Notes: a model not told the origin generated them from the sequence alone. 6,720 nt of DNA from an uncultured Eubacterium sp. (GCA_910577215.1 CAJTMQ010000038.1:9279-15998); one strand, 5' to 3'. Positions 1-5,819 are shown, counted from the first letter of the stretch. Made by a program: numbers and translations.

Positions 1-278
1 AGTTAATGCTTAATATGGAATGAGAGATGCAATTACGCCTATTGTTTCATTTAATCACGGTATGAGAAGCAAAAAGAGGATGACAGACAGCATAAAATAT
101 GGTATAATATATATGTTGATAATAATGTTTGCAGGCACGAATATTTGCACTTTAAAGAACTGACTATGTTTGGCTTGAATGGATTGTGTTCCCGATTGTG
201 AAAGCATTAACCTTGCCGGCGGTAGTTATATTTATTATCAGAGTATATAAGAAGAAAATAACTGTTTTGGAGGGATGA
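1..278 (+). pseudogene. Decayed C-terminal remnant of a MATE-family efflux transporter
   Basis: Two out-of-frame pieces read as the C-terminal half of a MATE (multidrug and toxin extrusion) membrane transporter. Bases 14-160 encode GMRDAITPIVSFNHGMRSKK followed by RMTDSIKYGIIYMLIIMFAG, matching the conserved 'SYNYGA..KR' region that opens the second MATE half. That frame stops at TGA 161-163. Bases 165-278 in another frame encode YVWLEWIVFPIVKALTLPAV and end in a basic tail (VYKKKITVLEG), like the last transmembrane helix and C-terminus of the family; the stop is TGA 276-278. Roughly 90-120 residues expected between the two pieces are missing, and a further frame change near bases 11-20 separates the first piece from what precedes it. 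The gene therefore carries an internal deletion as well as frameshifts and cannot make a working transporter. Its N-terminal part, if any remains, lies left of the window. Identification is by recalled family motifs, not by a search. Confidence 0.72.
80..108 (+). promoter_or_regulatory. Candidate sigma-A promoter inside the MATE remnant
   Basis: ATGACA (80-85), a 17-base spacer and TATAAT (103-108) match the sigma-A consensus at 5 of 6 and 6 of 6 positions with ideal spacing. The predicted start near base 115 would give the cytidylate kinase-like gene a leader of about 165 bases made of dead transporter sequence. The match may be chance in AT-rich former coding DNA, but no other clear promoter precedes the kinase. 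Confidence 0.4.
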
Positions 279-281
279 TTT

Positions 282-869
282 ATGAAAAAAAACATAATAA
301 CAATCAGCCGTGAATTCGGAAGCGGCGGCAGAATGATAGGCAAAATGGTTGCAGAAAAGCTTGGAATTGCTTATTATGATAAGGAAATTATTGCCAAGGT
401 TGCGGAGAAAACAGGCTTTGCAGAGGATTTTATTGAAAGAAGCGGCGAATATTCACCGTCAAAAAGTATTTTTGCATATGCTGTGGTAAGCAGAGATGCA
501 GCCGGCTCTTCAATGGATGACTATATCTTTTCCGTGCAGAGAAAAATCATTCTTGAGCTTGCAGAGAAGGGTCCTTGTGTAATTGTCGGCAGATGCGCAG
601 ATGATATTCTGAGTGACAGGGAGGATTCGCTTCACGTTTTCATTTACGGCAATAAGGAAGAAAAAATCAAAAAGATTATGAAAACGCATAATGTTTCCGA
701 AAGGGAAGCAGCAAAGCTTATGAAAGTAACAGATAAAAGAAGAAGCATTAACTATAATTATTATACAGACGGGCAGTGGGGTAAGGTGCATAACTATGAT
801 TTGTGCCTTAACAGCAGTGCAGTTGGCTTCGAAGCCTGTGCAGATGCGATTGTTAATCTGGTAAAATAA
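282..869 (+). CDS. Cytidylate kinase-like family protein
   Basis: A 195-aa cytosolic P-loop protein of the cytidylate kinase-like family, related to the CMP/dCMP kinases that make CDP from CMP and ATP. The N-terminus has the family nucleotide-binding signature: a beta strand (IITISREFGSGGRMIGKMVA, residues 5-24) with glycine-rich GSGG, then KLGIAYYDKEII. Also visible are VIVGRCADDIL (about residues 100-110) and a basic lid-like stretch, KVTDKRRSINYNYYTDGQWG (about 148-167). The ATG has a strong GGAGGG ribosome site (269-274) with a 7-base gap, so this start is secure. The gene begins 3 bases after the stop of the MATE remnant and ends at a strong terminator. Members of this family are often found in addition to the housekeeping Cmk, and their true substrate is usually untested, so CMP kinase activity is inferred from family membership only. 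No truncation is seen. Confidence 0.88.
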   Translation: MKKNIITISREFGSGGRMIGKMVAEKLGIAYYDKEIIAKVAEKTGFAEDFIERSGEYSPSKSIFAYAVVSRDAAGSSMDDYIFSVQRKIILELAEKGPCVIVGRCADDILSDREDSLHVFIYGNKEEKIKKIMKTHNVSEREAAKLMKVTDKRRSINYNYYTDGQWGKVHNYDLCLNSSAVGFEACADAIVNLVK

Positions 870-875
870 ATACAT

Positions 876-909
876 AAAAAACCTGCAGTAGCGATACTGC
901 AGGTTTTTA
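876..909. terminator. Bidirectional intrinsic terminator between convergent genes
   Basis: A perfect 9-bp stem, CCTGCAGTA (882-890) and TACTGCAGG (895-903), closes on the tetraloop GCGA (a GNRA loop) and is flanked by A5 on the left and T5 on the right, which extends the pairing to 14 bp. A tract of Us follows on either strand, so it can end both the kinase-like transcript and the convergent XRE gene. The XRE stop codon (907-909) overlaps the T tract. Confidence 0.92.
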
Positions 910-1110
910 TCTTTTTTTAAACTCTTTTCCGGTTATTAAAAAATCAATTGAAACATTAAAGTAGTCTGACATTTTTATAAGCATATCAAGTGACGGCTCT
1001 CTTTTGCCGTTTTCATAGTGGGATAGTGCCTCTCTGCTTATATTCAAATCAATCGCAACCTTTTGCTGATTGAGATTTTTTTCTTTTCGTATTATTTTTA
1101 GCCCTTTCAA
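907..1110 (-). CDS. Small XRE-family helix-turn-helix regulator
   Basis: A 67-aa protein that is essentially a single XRE/Cro-CI type DNA-binding domain. From the TTG start the helix-turn-helix covers about residues 15-35, with recognition helix SREALSHYENG followed by the typical KREPSLDMLIKMSDYFNVSIDFLITG segment (36-61) and a short basic tail. There is no sensor or peptidase domain. The upstream in-frame GTG at 1117-1119 overlaps the ribosome site AAGGAG (1119-1124) and cannot use it, whereas the TTG at 1108-1110 lies 8 bases after it; the TTG start is therefore chosen. The gene diverges from the acylation operon and shares a terminator with the convergent kinase-like gene. Two palindromes (1132-1150 and 1154-1176) lie just upstream, and one overlaps the likely -10, suggesting autorepression. 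Whether it also controls the divergent operon is not shown by the sequence. Confidence 0.88.
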   Translation of the reverse strand: MKGLKIIRKEKNLNQQKVAIDLNISREALSHYENGKREPSLDMLIKMSDYFNVSIDFLITGKEFKKR

Positions 1111-1118
1111 AGTTTTCA

Positions 1119-1124
1119 CTCCTT
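1119..1124 (-). promoter_or_regulatory. Ribosome binding site that fixes the XRE start
   Basis: On the minus strand AAGGAG is complementary to the 16S rRNA tail. Its last G is the first base of the GTG at 1117-1119, which rules that codon out. The TTG at 1108-1110 sits at the usual 8-base distance. Confidence 0.7.
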
Positions 1125-1127
1125 GAC

Positions 1128-1136
1128 TTTATTGTA
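1128..1136 (-). promoter_or_regulatory. Possible extended -10 element for the XRE gene
   Basis: Read on the minus strand, TGTTACAAT (complement of 1131-1139, approximate edges) resembles an extended -10 (TGn plus TACAAT). No good -35 is seen 17 bases further up. A start near 1124 would leave a leader of only about 14 bases. The element lies inside the 1132-1150 palindrome, consistent with operator occlusion. Confidence 0.35.
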
Positions 1137-1150
1137 ACAGTTTGTTACAA
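1132..1150. promoter_or_regulatory. Palindromic operator candidate 1 (TTGTAAC-N5-GTTACAA)
   Basis: A perfect 7-bp inverted repeat, TTGTAAC (1132-1138) and GTTACAA (1144-1150), separated by 5 bases. It overlaps the likely -10 of the XRE gene and shares its GTTAC half-site with the next palindrome. A two-fold symmetric site of this size next to a small XRE gene is most simply its own operator; the link is inferred from position. Confidence 0.6.
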
Positions 1151-1153
1151 TCT

Positions 1154-1176
1154 TTATGTTACATTATGTAACATAA
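1154..1176. promoter_or_regulatory. Palindromic operator candidate 2 (TTATGTTAC-N5-GTAACATAA)
   Basis: A perfect 9-bp inverted repeat, TTATGTTAC (1154-1162) and GTAACATAA (1168-1176), with a 5-base spacer. The half-site core GTTAC is the same as in the neighbouring palindrome but the two arms are in the opposite order. The four cores start at 1134, 1144, 1158 and 1168, that is 10, 14 and 10 bases apart. It lies about 75 bases before the -35 of the divergent acylation operon. Confidence 0.6.
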
Positions 1177-1249
1177 CGGCAGACTTTATCGTATTTGATC
1201 AATTGAATACATCTTAACTATTCTTAATAATTTCTTTATATTTTATTTG

Positions 1250-1278
1250 TTGACAAAATGCGTGCATTGTTATATTAT
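1250..1278 (+). promoter_or_regulatory. Strong sigma-A promoter of the acylation operon
   Basis: TTGACA (1250-1255) is a perfect -35, followed by exactly 17 bases and TATTAT (1273-1278), one mismatch from the -10 consensus. The AT-rich stretch just upstream (1205-1249) could act as an UP element. The predicted start near 1285 gives a leader of about 60 bases before the first gene. Confidence 0.82.
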
Positions 1279-1287
1279 GATTTCGTA

Positions 1288-1314
1288 AACTGTACTACGG
1301 TTGATAGTACAGTT
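1288..1314. promoter_or_regulatory. 10-bp palindrome at the predicted transcript start
   Basis: AACTGTACTA (1288-1297) and TAGTACAGTT (1305-1314) are perfectly complementary around a 7-base loop. The element begins within a few bases of the predicted transcription start. There is no U tract after it, so it is not a terminator. It can be a repressor operator that blocks initiation, or a 5' hairpin in the mRNA that protects it from decay. Its sequence is unlike the GTTAC palindromes near the XRE gene, so a different regulator would be expected. Confidence 0.6.
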
Positions 1315-1343
1315 GCAGTATGTAAAAGCAAGAGGGTAATTTA

Positions 1344-2849
1344 GTGAAGAACATACTTGAATATATTGAGCTTAATGCTTCAAAATATGCAGATAAAACT
1401 GCTTTTTCGGATTATGAAAATTCAATTACATATTTCGGTCTGCTTGATTGTTCAAAAAGAATAGGATCTGCTGTTTCTGCAGTGAATACAAAAAACAAGC
1501 CTGTGGCAATTTATCTTGATAAAGGTATAAATCTGCTTTGTGCAATGTTCGGTGTTGTTTACAGCGGTAATTTTTATGTTGTTATTGACAGCGAAATGCC
1601 GCCTGAAAGGATTAATAAGATTTTTACAACTCTTAATCCCGTTGCCATCATCACGGACGAAACGCATTTGGAAAACAGCAGTCAGCTTGACTTCAGCGGT
1701 GAGCGGTTTATGTTTGAAAATGCGGTATCTGCCGAAATAAATGAAGAAAGGCTTTCTGAAATAAGAAGCAGGCAGATAGATACAGATCCGCTGTATGCAC
1801 TTTATACCTCAGGCTCAACCGGTGTTCCCAAAGGGGCGGTTGTAAGCCATAAGAGTGTTATTGCTTATGCAGGCTGGTTCAGCAATGCGTTTAACATAAC
1901 TGCTGAAACCGTTTTCGGTAATCAGACTCCGTTTTATTTTTCAATGTCCGTTTCGGATATTTATTCAACAATAGTTAACGGTGCAACGCTTGTTATTGTA
2001 CCCAAAATGTACTTTTCTTTTCCGATTAAGCTTGTTGAATTTCTTAATGAAAGAATGGTAAACACAATATACTGGGTTCCGTCTGCAATATCTATTGTTT
2101 CAAATTTAAAGCTGTTTAATTTTGCAAAGCCCGAATTTCTTAAAAAGGTGCTTTTTGCAGGTGAGGTTATGCCTACAAAGCAGCTTAATTATTGGATTAA
2201 TAATCTTGGCAATGATATTCTTTATGCCAATCTTTACGGTCCTACCGAAACAACGGATATATGTACATATTATGTCGTTAACAGAAAATTCAGTGATGAT
2301 GAGCCGCTTCCTATAGGAACACACTGTGATAACTGTGATGTTATGATTATTAATGATAAAGGCGAGGAAGCAGCAGTCGGCGAAGAGGGTGAGCTTTTTG
2401 TAAGAGGCGCGTTCCTTGCAAACGGCTATTATAATAATCCTGAAAAAACAAGCGAGGTTTTTGTTCAGAATCCGCTTAATTCCTGCTATCCCGAAACCGT
2501 TTATAAAACAGGGGATTTGGTTAAGGAAAATGAGCTCGGCGAAATTATGTATATAACCCGCAAGGATTTTCAGATAAAGCATATGGGCTACAGAATTGAG
2601 CTTGGCGAAATAGAAACCGCTGCAAGCTCTATGGAGAAGATGCAGGAAACTGCGTGCCTTTATGATTCTGAGAACGATAAAATTGTTTTATTTTATTGTG
2701 CGAAGAAAACAGAGGATACAGATGTTATGAAGTATCTTAAAACAAAGCTTCCGCCTTATCTTATACCGAATAAATACATAAAGGTTAAGCAGATGCCGCA
2801 TAACCAAAACGGTAAGATAGACAGAAAGCATCTTAAAACATTAATTTGA
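1344..2849 (+). CDS. dltA: DltA-like adenylation enzyme (acyl/amino acid:carrier protein ligase)
   Basis: A 501-aa cytosolic ANL-superfamily enzyme of DltA length that should activate a carboxylic acid with ATP and load it on the carrier encoded next. The ATP loop YTSGSTGVPKG is at 154-164, YGPTETT at about 298-304, TGD at 389-391, the hinge region GYRIELGEIE near 415-425, and the catalytic lysine in NGKIDRK is Lys491. Two pocket positions differ from DltA. The motif usually written FDLSV is FSMSV here, so the aspartate that holds the substrate amino group is Ser200; and the cysteine before GE in DltA is Ala272. Trp244 and Asp305 also line the predicted pocket. The fold and partner are clear, but D-alanine as substrate is doubtful; the symbol reflects family only. 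The GTG start follows AGAGGG (1331-1336) with a 7-base gap. It is the first gene of a four-gene operon. Confidence 0.85.
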   Translation: MKNILEYIELNASKYADKTAFSDYENSITYFGLLDCSKRIGSAVSAVNTKNKPVAIYLDKGINLLCAMFGVVYSGNFYVVIDSEMPPERINKIFTTLNPVAIITDETHLENSSQLDFSGERFMFENAVSAEINEERLSEIRSRQIDTDPLYALYTSGSTGVPKGAVVSHKSVIAYAGWFSNAFNITAETVFGNQTPFYFSMSVSDIYSTIVNGATLVIVPKMYFSFPIKLVEFLNERMVNTIYWVPSAISIVSNLKLFNFAKPEFLKKVLFAGEVMPTKQLNYWINNLGNDILYANLYGPTETTDICTYYVVNRKFSDDEPLPIGTHCDNCDVMIINDKGEEAAVGEEGELFVRGAFLANGYYNNPEKTSEVFVQNPLNSCYPETVYKTGDLVKENELGEIMYITRKDFQIKHMGYRIELGEIETAASSMEKMQETACLYDSENDKIVLFYCAKKTEDTDVMKYLKTKLPPYLIPNKYIKVKQMPHNQNGKIDRKHLKTLI

Positions 2850-2853
2850 TTAA

Positions 2854-2859
2854 AAGAGG
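2854..2859 (+). promoter_or_regulatory. Ribosome binding site that fixes the carrier protein start
   Basis: AAGAGG ends directly before an in-frame TTG (2860-2862), which is too close to be used, and 9 bases before ATG 2869-2871. The ATG is therefore the start, giving a 76-aa protein instead of 79. Confidence 0.75.
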
Positions 2860-2868
2860 TTGACTATT

Positions 2869-3099
2869 ATGGAAAGTTTAATTGAAATTTTAAAGAATTT
2901 AAAACCGGATGTTGATTTTGATGAAAATACAGAGCTTATCAAGAATAAGATTTTTGACAGCCTTGGTATGATTTCACTTGTTGCCGAGCTTTCAGATGAA
3001 TTTGATGTTGAAATTACAGCAGAGGAAATTGTGCCTGAAAACTTTGAAACTGTTAAATCAATTTATAATATGATTAAAAGGCTTGAAGATGAGGACTAA
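2869..3099 (+). CDS. dltC: DltC-like acyl carrier protein
   Basis: A 76-aa acidic carrier protein with the four-helix acyl carrier fold expected from its size and pattern. Ser31 in the motif FDSLGMISL is the site for the 4'-phosphopantetheine arm, which accepts the acyl group from the adenylation enzyme as a thioester and presents it to the membrane acyltransferase. The surrounding residues (SLVAELSDEFDVEITAEEIV) are the usual helix 2-3 recognition region. The start is the ATG placed 9 bases after AAGAGG. It lies 19 bases after the ligase gene and 3 bases before the MBOAT gene, whose ribosome site (GAGG, 3091-3094) is inside the end of this gene, so translation is probably coupled. A separate Sfp/AcpS-type transferase elsewhere in the genome would be needed for priming. 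The context makes it a dedicated partner, not the fatty acid ACP. Confidence 0.87.
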   Translation: MESLIEILKNLKPDVDFDENTELIKNKIFDSLGMISLVAELSDEFDVEITAEEIVPENFETVKSIYNMIKRLEDED

Positions 3100-3102
3100 G
3101 CA

Positions 3103-4677
3103 ATGACCTACACTTCGTTTGTGTTTTTTATTGTATATTTCGGTATAACCTATATTCTTTATACCCTTATTCCCCAAAAGGCAAAATGGTGCGTTCTGCT
3201 TGCAGGCTCATGGGTGTTTTATGCAGTTGCATCCAATGGAAATGTTATTCCTCTTATCATATCAACCGTTGTTGTATGGGCTGCAGGTCTTATCATTCAG
3301 AAGCTTAATGATGATTTCAAGCAAAAGAGAAAGCTGATTGAAAAGTCGGAAAGAAAAAAACTTAAAGCAAAATATAAAAGTTATAAGCTTGCTGTTTTAA
3401 CGGCAGGGGTGCTTGCAGTTTTAGGAATACTGCTCCTTATGAAATATTTTAATTTTCTGGGGGGCACTGTTAATAAGCTGTTTGATGCTTCAATTCCGAA
3501 GCTTGATTTTGTGCAGCCGCTCGGTATTTCATTTTATACACTTCAGGCAATCAGCTATATAACCGATATTTACAGGGGAAAGTATGAAGCATGCAGAAAT
3601 CCTTTGCGTATATCGCTTTATCTTTCATTTATGTTAACAATTGTTGAAGGTCCTGTTGCACGTTATGACCAGCTTGGTACGCAGCTTAATAAATGCTCTA
3701 ATTTCAGCTTTAAAAATTTCAGTTTCGGTGCCCAGCTTATTGTGTGGGGTCTGTTCAAAAAGGTTGTTATTGCAGACAGAGTCAGTGAGCTTGTAAACAA
3801 TGTATTTAAGAATAATGAAGATTACGGCGGTATAGTTGTAATTGCAGCAATTCTTGCGTACACCTTGCAGCTTTACTGTGAATTTTCTGGTGTGATGGAT
3901 GTTATAAACGGTCTTGGTGAAATGATGGGCATTGAAATGCCGCAGAACTTTAACCATCCGTTTTTTGCCAAAACAATCAATGAGTTCTGGCAGAGATGGC
4001 ATATAACACTCGGCGGCTGGCTCAGAGATTATATCTTTTATCCGATTTCTCTTTCAAAGCCTTTTATGAAGCTTACAAAGGGTGCAAGAAAGCGGTTCAA
4101 TCCTTACTATGCGAATCTTATACCAACATCCGTTGCATTGTTCTTTGTGTGGTTTGCAAACGGTATGTGGCACGGTGCAGGCTGGAAATATATTGTTTAC
4201 GGTTTGTACTATTATGTGCTTATGATGCTCGGTCTGTTCCTTGAGCCTATAAGCGATAAGGTGTGCAAGGTACTTAAAATAAACAGAAAGTCAAAGCCGT
4301 ATTATCTTTTTCAGATTATAAGAACCTTTGTTATTGTAAACGGCGGTATGCTGATTTTCAGGGCGGACGGACTGCAAAAAGCAATATCAATGCTTGTATC
4401 CATCTTTACGAATTTCAGCTTTAAGGTGCTTCTGCCCGGTGCAAAAAACGGTTTGGGGCTTGATATTAAGGATTATATAATCGTTGCAATAGGTATAGTA
4501 ATTATTTTTGTAGTTGGTATTCTGCACGAAAAGCAGATATCGATCAGACAGAGAATTTCAGAAATGAAGTTTCCGATTAAATTTATTGTATATATGGCTG
4601 CAATTTTCGTGGTTATTATCTTCGGCGCATATGGAGATAATTACGGAGTGCAGGATCTTATTTATGCTAATTTTTAG
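3103..4677 (+). CDS. dltB: MBOAT membrane O-acyltransferase, AlgI/DltB family, with C-terminal acyl-shuttle-like motif
   Basis: A 524-aa polytopic membrane protein of the MBOAT superfamily. The N-terminus (SFVFFIVYFGITYILYTLIP, then KWCVLLAGSWVFYA) and many later helices fit the AlgI-type subgroup, and the length exceeds DltB (about 400 aa). A very basic loop lies at residues 68-95. Family-conserved histidines are His300 in NEFWQRWHITLGGWLRDY and His357 in FANGMWHGAGW, the second being the expected catalytic residue. The C-terminus ends exactly in LIYANF with Tyr521. In Dlt, a hexapeptide of this kind on the microprotein DltX carries the acyl group on its tyrosine, and in other MBOAT systems it is fused to the MBOAT. 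Role: take the acyl group from the carrier thioester, cross the membrane, and pass it to the SGNH protein. The ATG follows GAGG by 8 bases. The symbol reflects general homology; AlgI-like is equally fair. Confidence 0.88.
   Translation: MTYTSFVFFIVYFGITYILYTLIPQKAKWCVLLAGSWVFYAVASNGNVIPLIISTVVVWAAGLIIQKLNDDFKQKRKLIEKSERKKLKAKYKSYKLAVLTAGVLAVLGILLLMKYFNFLGGTVNKLFDASIPKLDFVQPLGISFYTLQAISYITDIYRGKYEACRNPLRISLYLSFMLTIVEGPVARYDQLGTQLNKCSNFSFKNFSFGAQLIVWGLFKKVVIADRVSELVNNVFKNNEDYGGIVVIAAILAYTLQLYCEFSGVMDVINGLGEMMGIEMPQNFNHPFFAKTINEFWQRWHITLGGWLRDYIFYPISLSKPFMKLTKGARKRFNPYYANLIPTSVALFFVWFANGMWHGAGWKYIVYGLYYYVLMMLGLFLEPISDKVCKVLKINRKSKPYYLFQIIRTFVIVNGGMLIFRADGLQKAISMLVSIFTNFSFKVLLPGAKNGLGLDIKDYIIVAIGIVIIFVVGILHEKQISIRQRISEMKFPIKFIVYMAAIFVVIIFGAYGDNYGVQDLIYANF
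4657..4674 (+). other. C-terminal LIYANF motif: predicted acyl-shuttle tyrosine
   Basis: The last six codons of the MBOAT gene encode LIYANF, with a tyrosine third and phenylalanine last. This is the pattern of the C-terminal hexapeptide whose tyrosine carries the acyl cargo between MBOAT and the serine transferase in Dlt-like pathways. Placement at the exact C-terminus, and the lack of a dltX gene nearby, support the reading; activity is inferred. Confidence 0.6.
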
Positions 4678-4685
4678 GAAGAGCT

Positions 4686-5762
4686 ATGAAAAACAGATTA
4701 AGTAAAATTTTCAGTAAATCAAATGTAAAAAGCGGTGCCAAGGTTATAACCTTTATGCTTGTGTTTGTAATTCTGCTTCAGGTGTTATCCGCAGGCTCGT
4801 TTTCCAAGCTGAACGCTTTATCGTATAAGAATAAATTTAACAGGGCATACAGCTTTTTAACAGAACCCGAAAATACGGTTGATATTGCAGGAATCGGCAG
4901 CAGTGATTTGTATTCTGCCTTTGTGCCGATGCAGCTTTATGAAAAATACGGCTATACAAGCACCGTGATTTCAAGTCCGCATCAGACCTGCCTGAAGTCA
5001 TACAGTTTTCTGGAGGAACTCTTAAAGTGCCAGCATCCAAAGGTGTTGATTATTGAAACCGATATGTTTTATGAGGGTGCACCCGAATTTAATTCTAAGA
5101 AAATCAAAAAAGATAATACAAGTGTTATAAAAAGAAAAATAAGTGCCTTTTTAGAAAATTTCAGTGAAAAACGCTTTGAGGATATGATTGAAACACAGTT
5201 CAGCATATTTACATTTCATGATAAATGGAAGCAGACGAAGTTTTTCTCTTCTGATGACAATAAAAAGGATACCAAGGATTCGGTTTCCTGTGATCACGGT
5301 TATAATTTTAATGACAGTATTAAACCTGCACAGGCGAATGACAATATGAATCCAACAGATATTTCAGAGCCTATCCCTGAAGATAATCTGAATTATCTGA
5401 ATAAAATGGTTGATTTGTGCAGGGAAAAGGGAATAGATGTTGTTCTTGTTGAAATGCCCACACAGCATTCGTGGAACTATTACAGGCACAACACAGTTCA
5501 GGCATTTGCCGATGAAAATAAGCTGCGGTTTATTGATTTTAATCTGATGTTTGAGGAATTGCAGCTTGATATTAAACTTGATTACAGGGACGGCGGCGAT
5601 CATTTGAATTATTATGGTGCAACCAAAACAACTGCATACTTAAGTGATTTTCTGAATGAGACATATTCTGATATTCTTACAGACAAAAGAAATGATGAAA
5701 ACTATTCCTTCTGGGAGGAATCCAATAAGGAATTTAAACAGAAGTATAATGTTAATCAGTAA
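4686..5762 (+). CDS. DltD-like SGNH-fold acyltransferase, membrane anchored
   Basis: A 358-aa protein with a basic N-terminus and one transmembrane helix (about residues 20-36, VITFMLVFVILLQVLSA), placing the rest outside the cell. Residues 66-76 hold DIAGIGSSDLY, an SGNH block I in which Ser73 is the likely nucleophile. Near the end, DGGDHLNYYGATK (302-314) supplies the catalytic aspartate and His306. The middle (SSPHQTCLKSYSFLEELLKC, then PKVLIIETDMFYE) fits SGNH proteins found beside AlgI-type MBOATs. Role by context: receive the acyl group from the MBOAT shuttle tyrosine and move it to an envelope polymer, as DltD does. It is last in the operon, 8 bases after the MBOAT gene, with AGGA (4676-4679) overlapping that gene's stop. 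Residues about 130-235 are lysine- and asparagine-rich and look variable. It is not close enough to classical DltD for a firm symbol, and the polymer is unknown. Confidence 0.78.
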   Translation: MKNRLSKIFSKSNVKSGAKVITFMLVFVILLQVLSAGSFSKLNALSYKNKFNRAYSFLTEPENTVDIAGIGSSDLYSAFVPMQLYEKYGYTSTVISSPHQTCLKSYSFLEELLKCQHPKVLIIETDMFYEGAPEFNSKKIKKDNTSVIKRKISAFLENFSEKRFEDMIETQFSIFTFHDKWKQTKFFSSDDNKKDTKDSVSCDHGYNFNDSIKPAQANDNMNPTDISEPIPEDNLNYLNKMVDLCREKGIDVVLVEMPTQHSWNYYRHNTVQAFADENKLRFIDFNLMFEELQLDIKLDYRDGGDHLNYYGATKTTAYLSDFLNETYSDILTDKRNDENYSFWEESNKEFKQKYNVNQ

Positions 5763-5819
5763 TCTTACAGCCAATAAGATGCGACATTCTCCGTATGCCG
5801 TAATCTTCAAATAAATTTA

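Noticed and set aside
510..875. Minus-strand open frame opposite the cytidylate kinase-like gene, and similar frames opposite the operon genes
   Set aside because: They lie antisense to well-supported genes, have no ribosome sites or recognisable domains, and their composition mirrors the opposite strand.
1111..1119. GTG start for the XRE protein (70 aa)
   Set aside because: The GTG overlaps the AAGGAG ribosome site; the TTG three codons later is correctly spaced.
1288..1343. Riboswitch or attenuator in the operon leader
   Set aside because: The leader is only about 60 bases, holds one simple hairpin, and has no terminator or anti-terminator pair.
2860..2868. TTG start adding three residues to the carrier protein
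   Set aside because: It directly abuts the AAGAGG ribosome site, while ATG 2869 has a normal 9-base gap.
5759..5807. GTAATCTT repeated at 5759-5766 and 5800-5807, and ATCTTA/TAAGAT arms at 5762-5780
   Set aside because: Short matches in AT-rich intergenic DNA, expected by chance and without any associated element.
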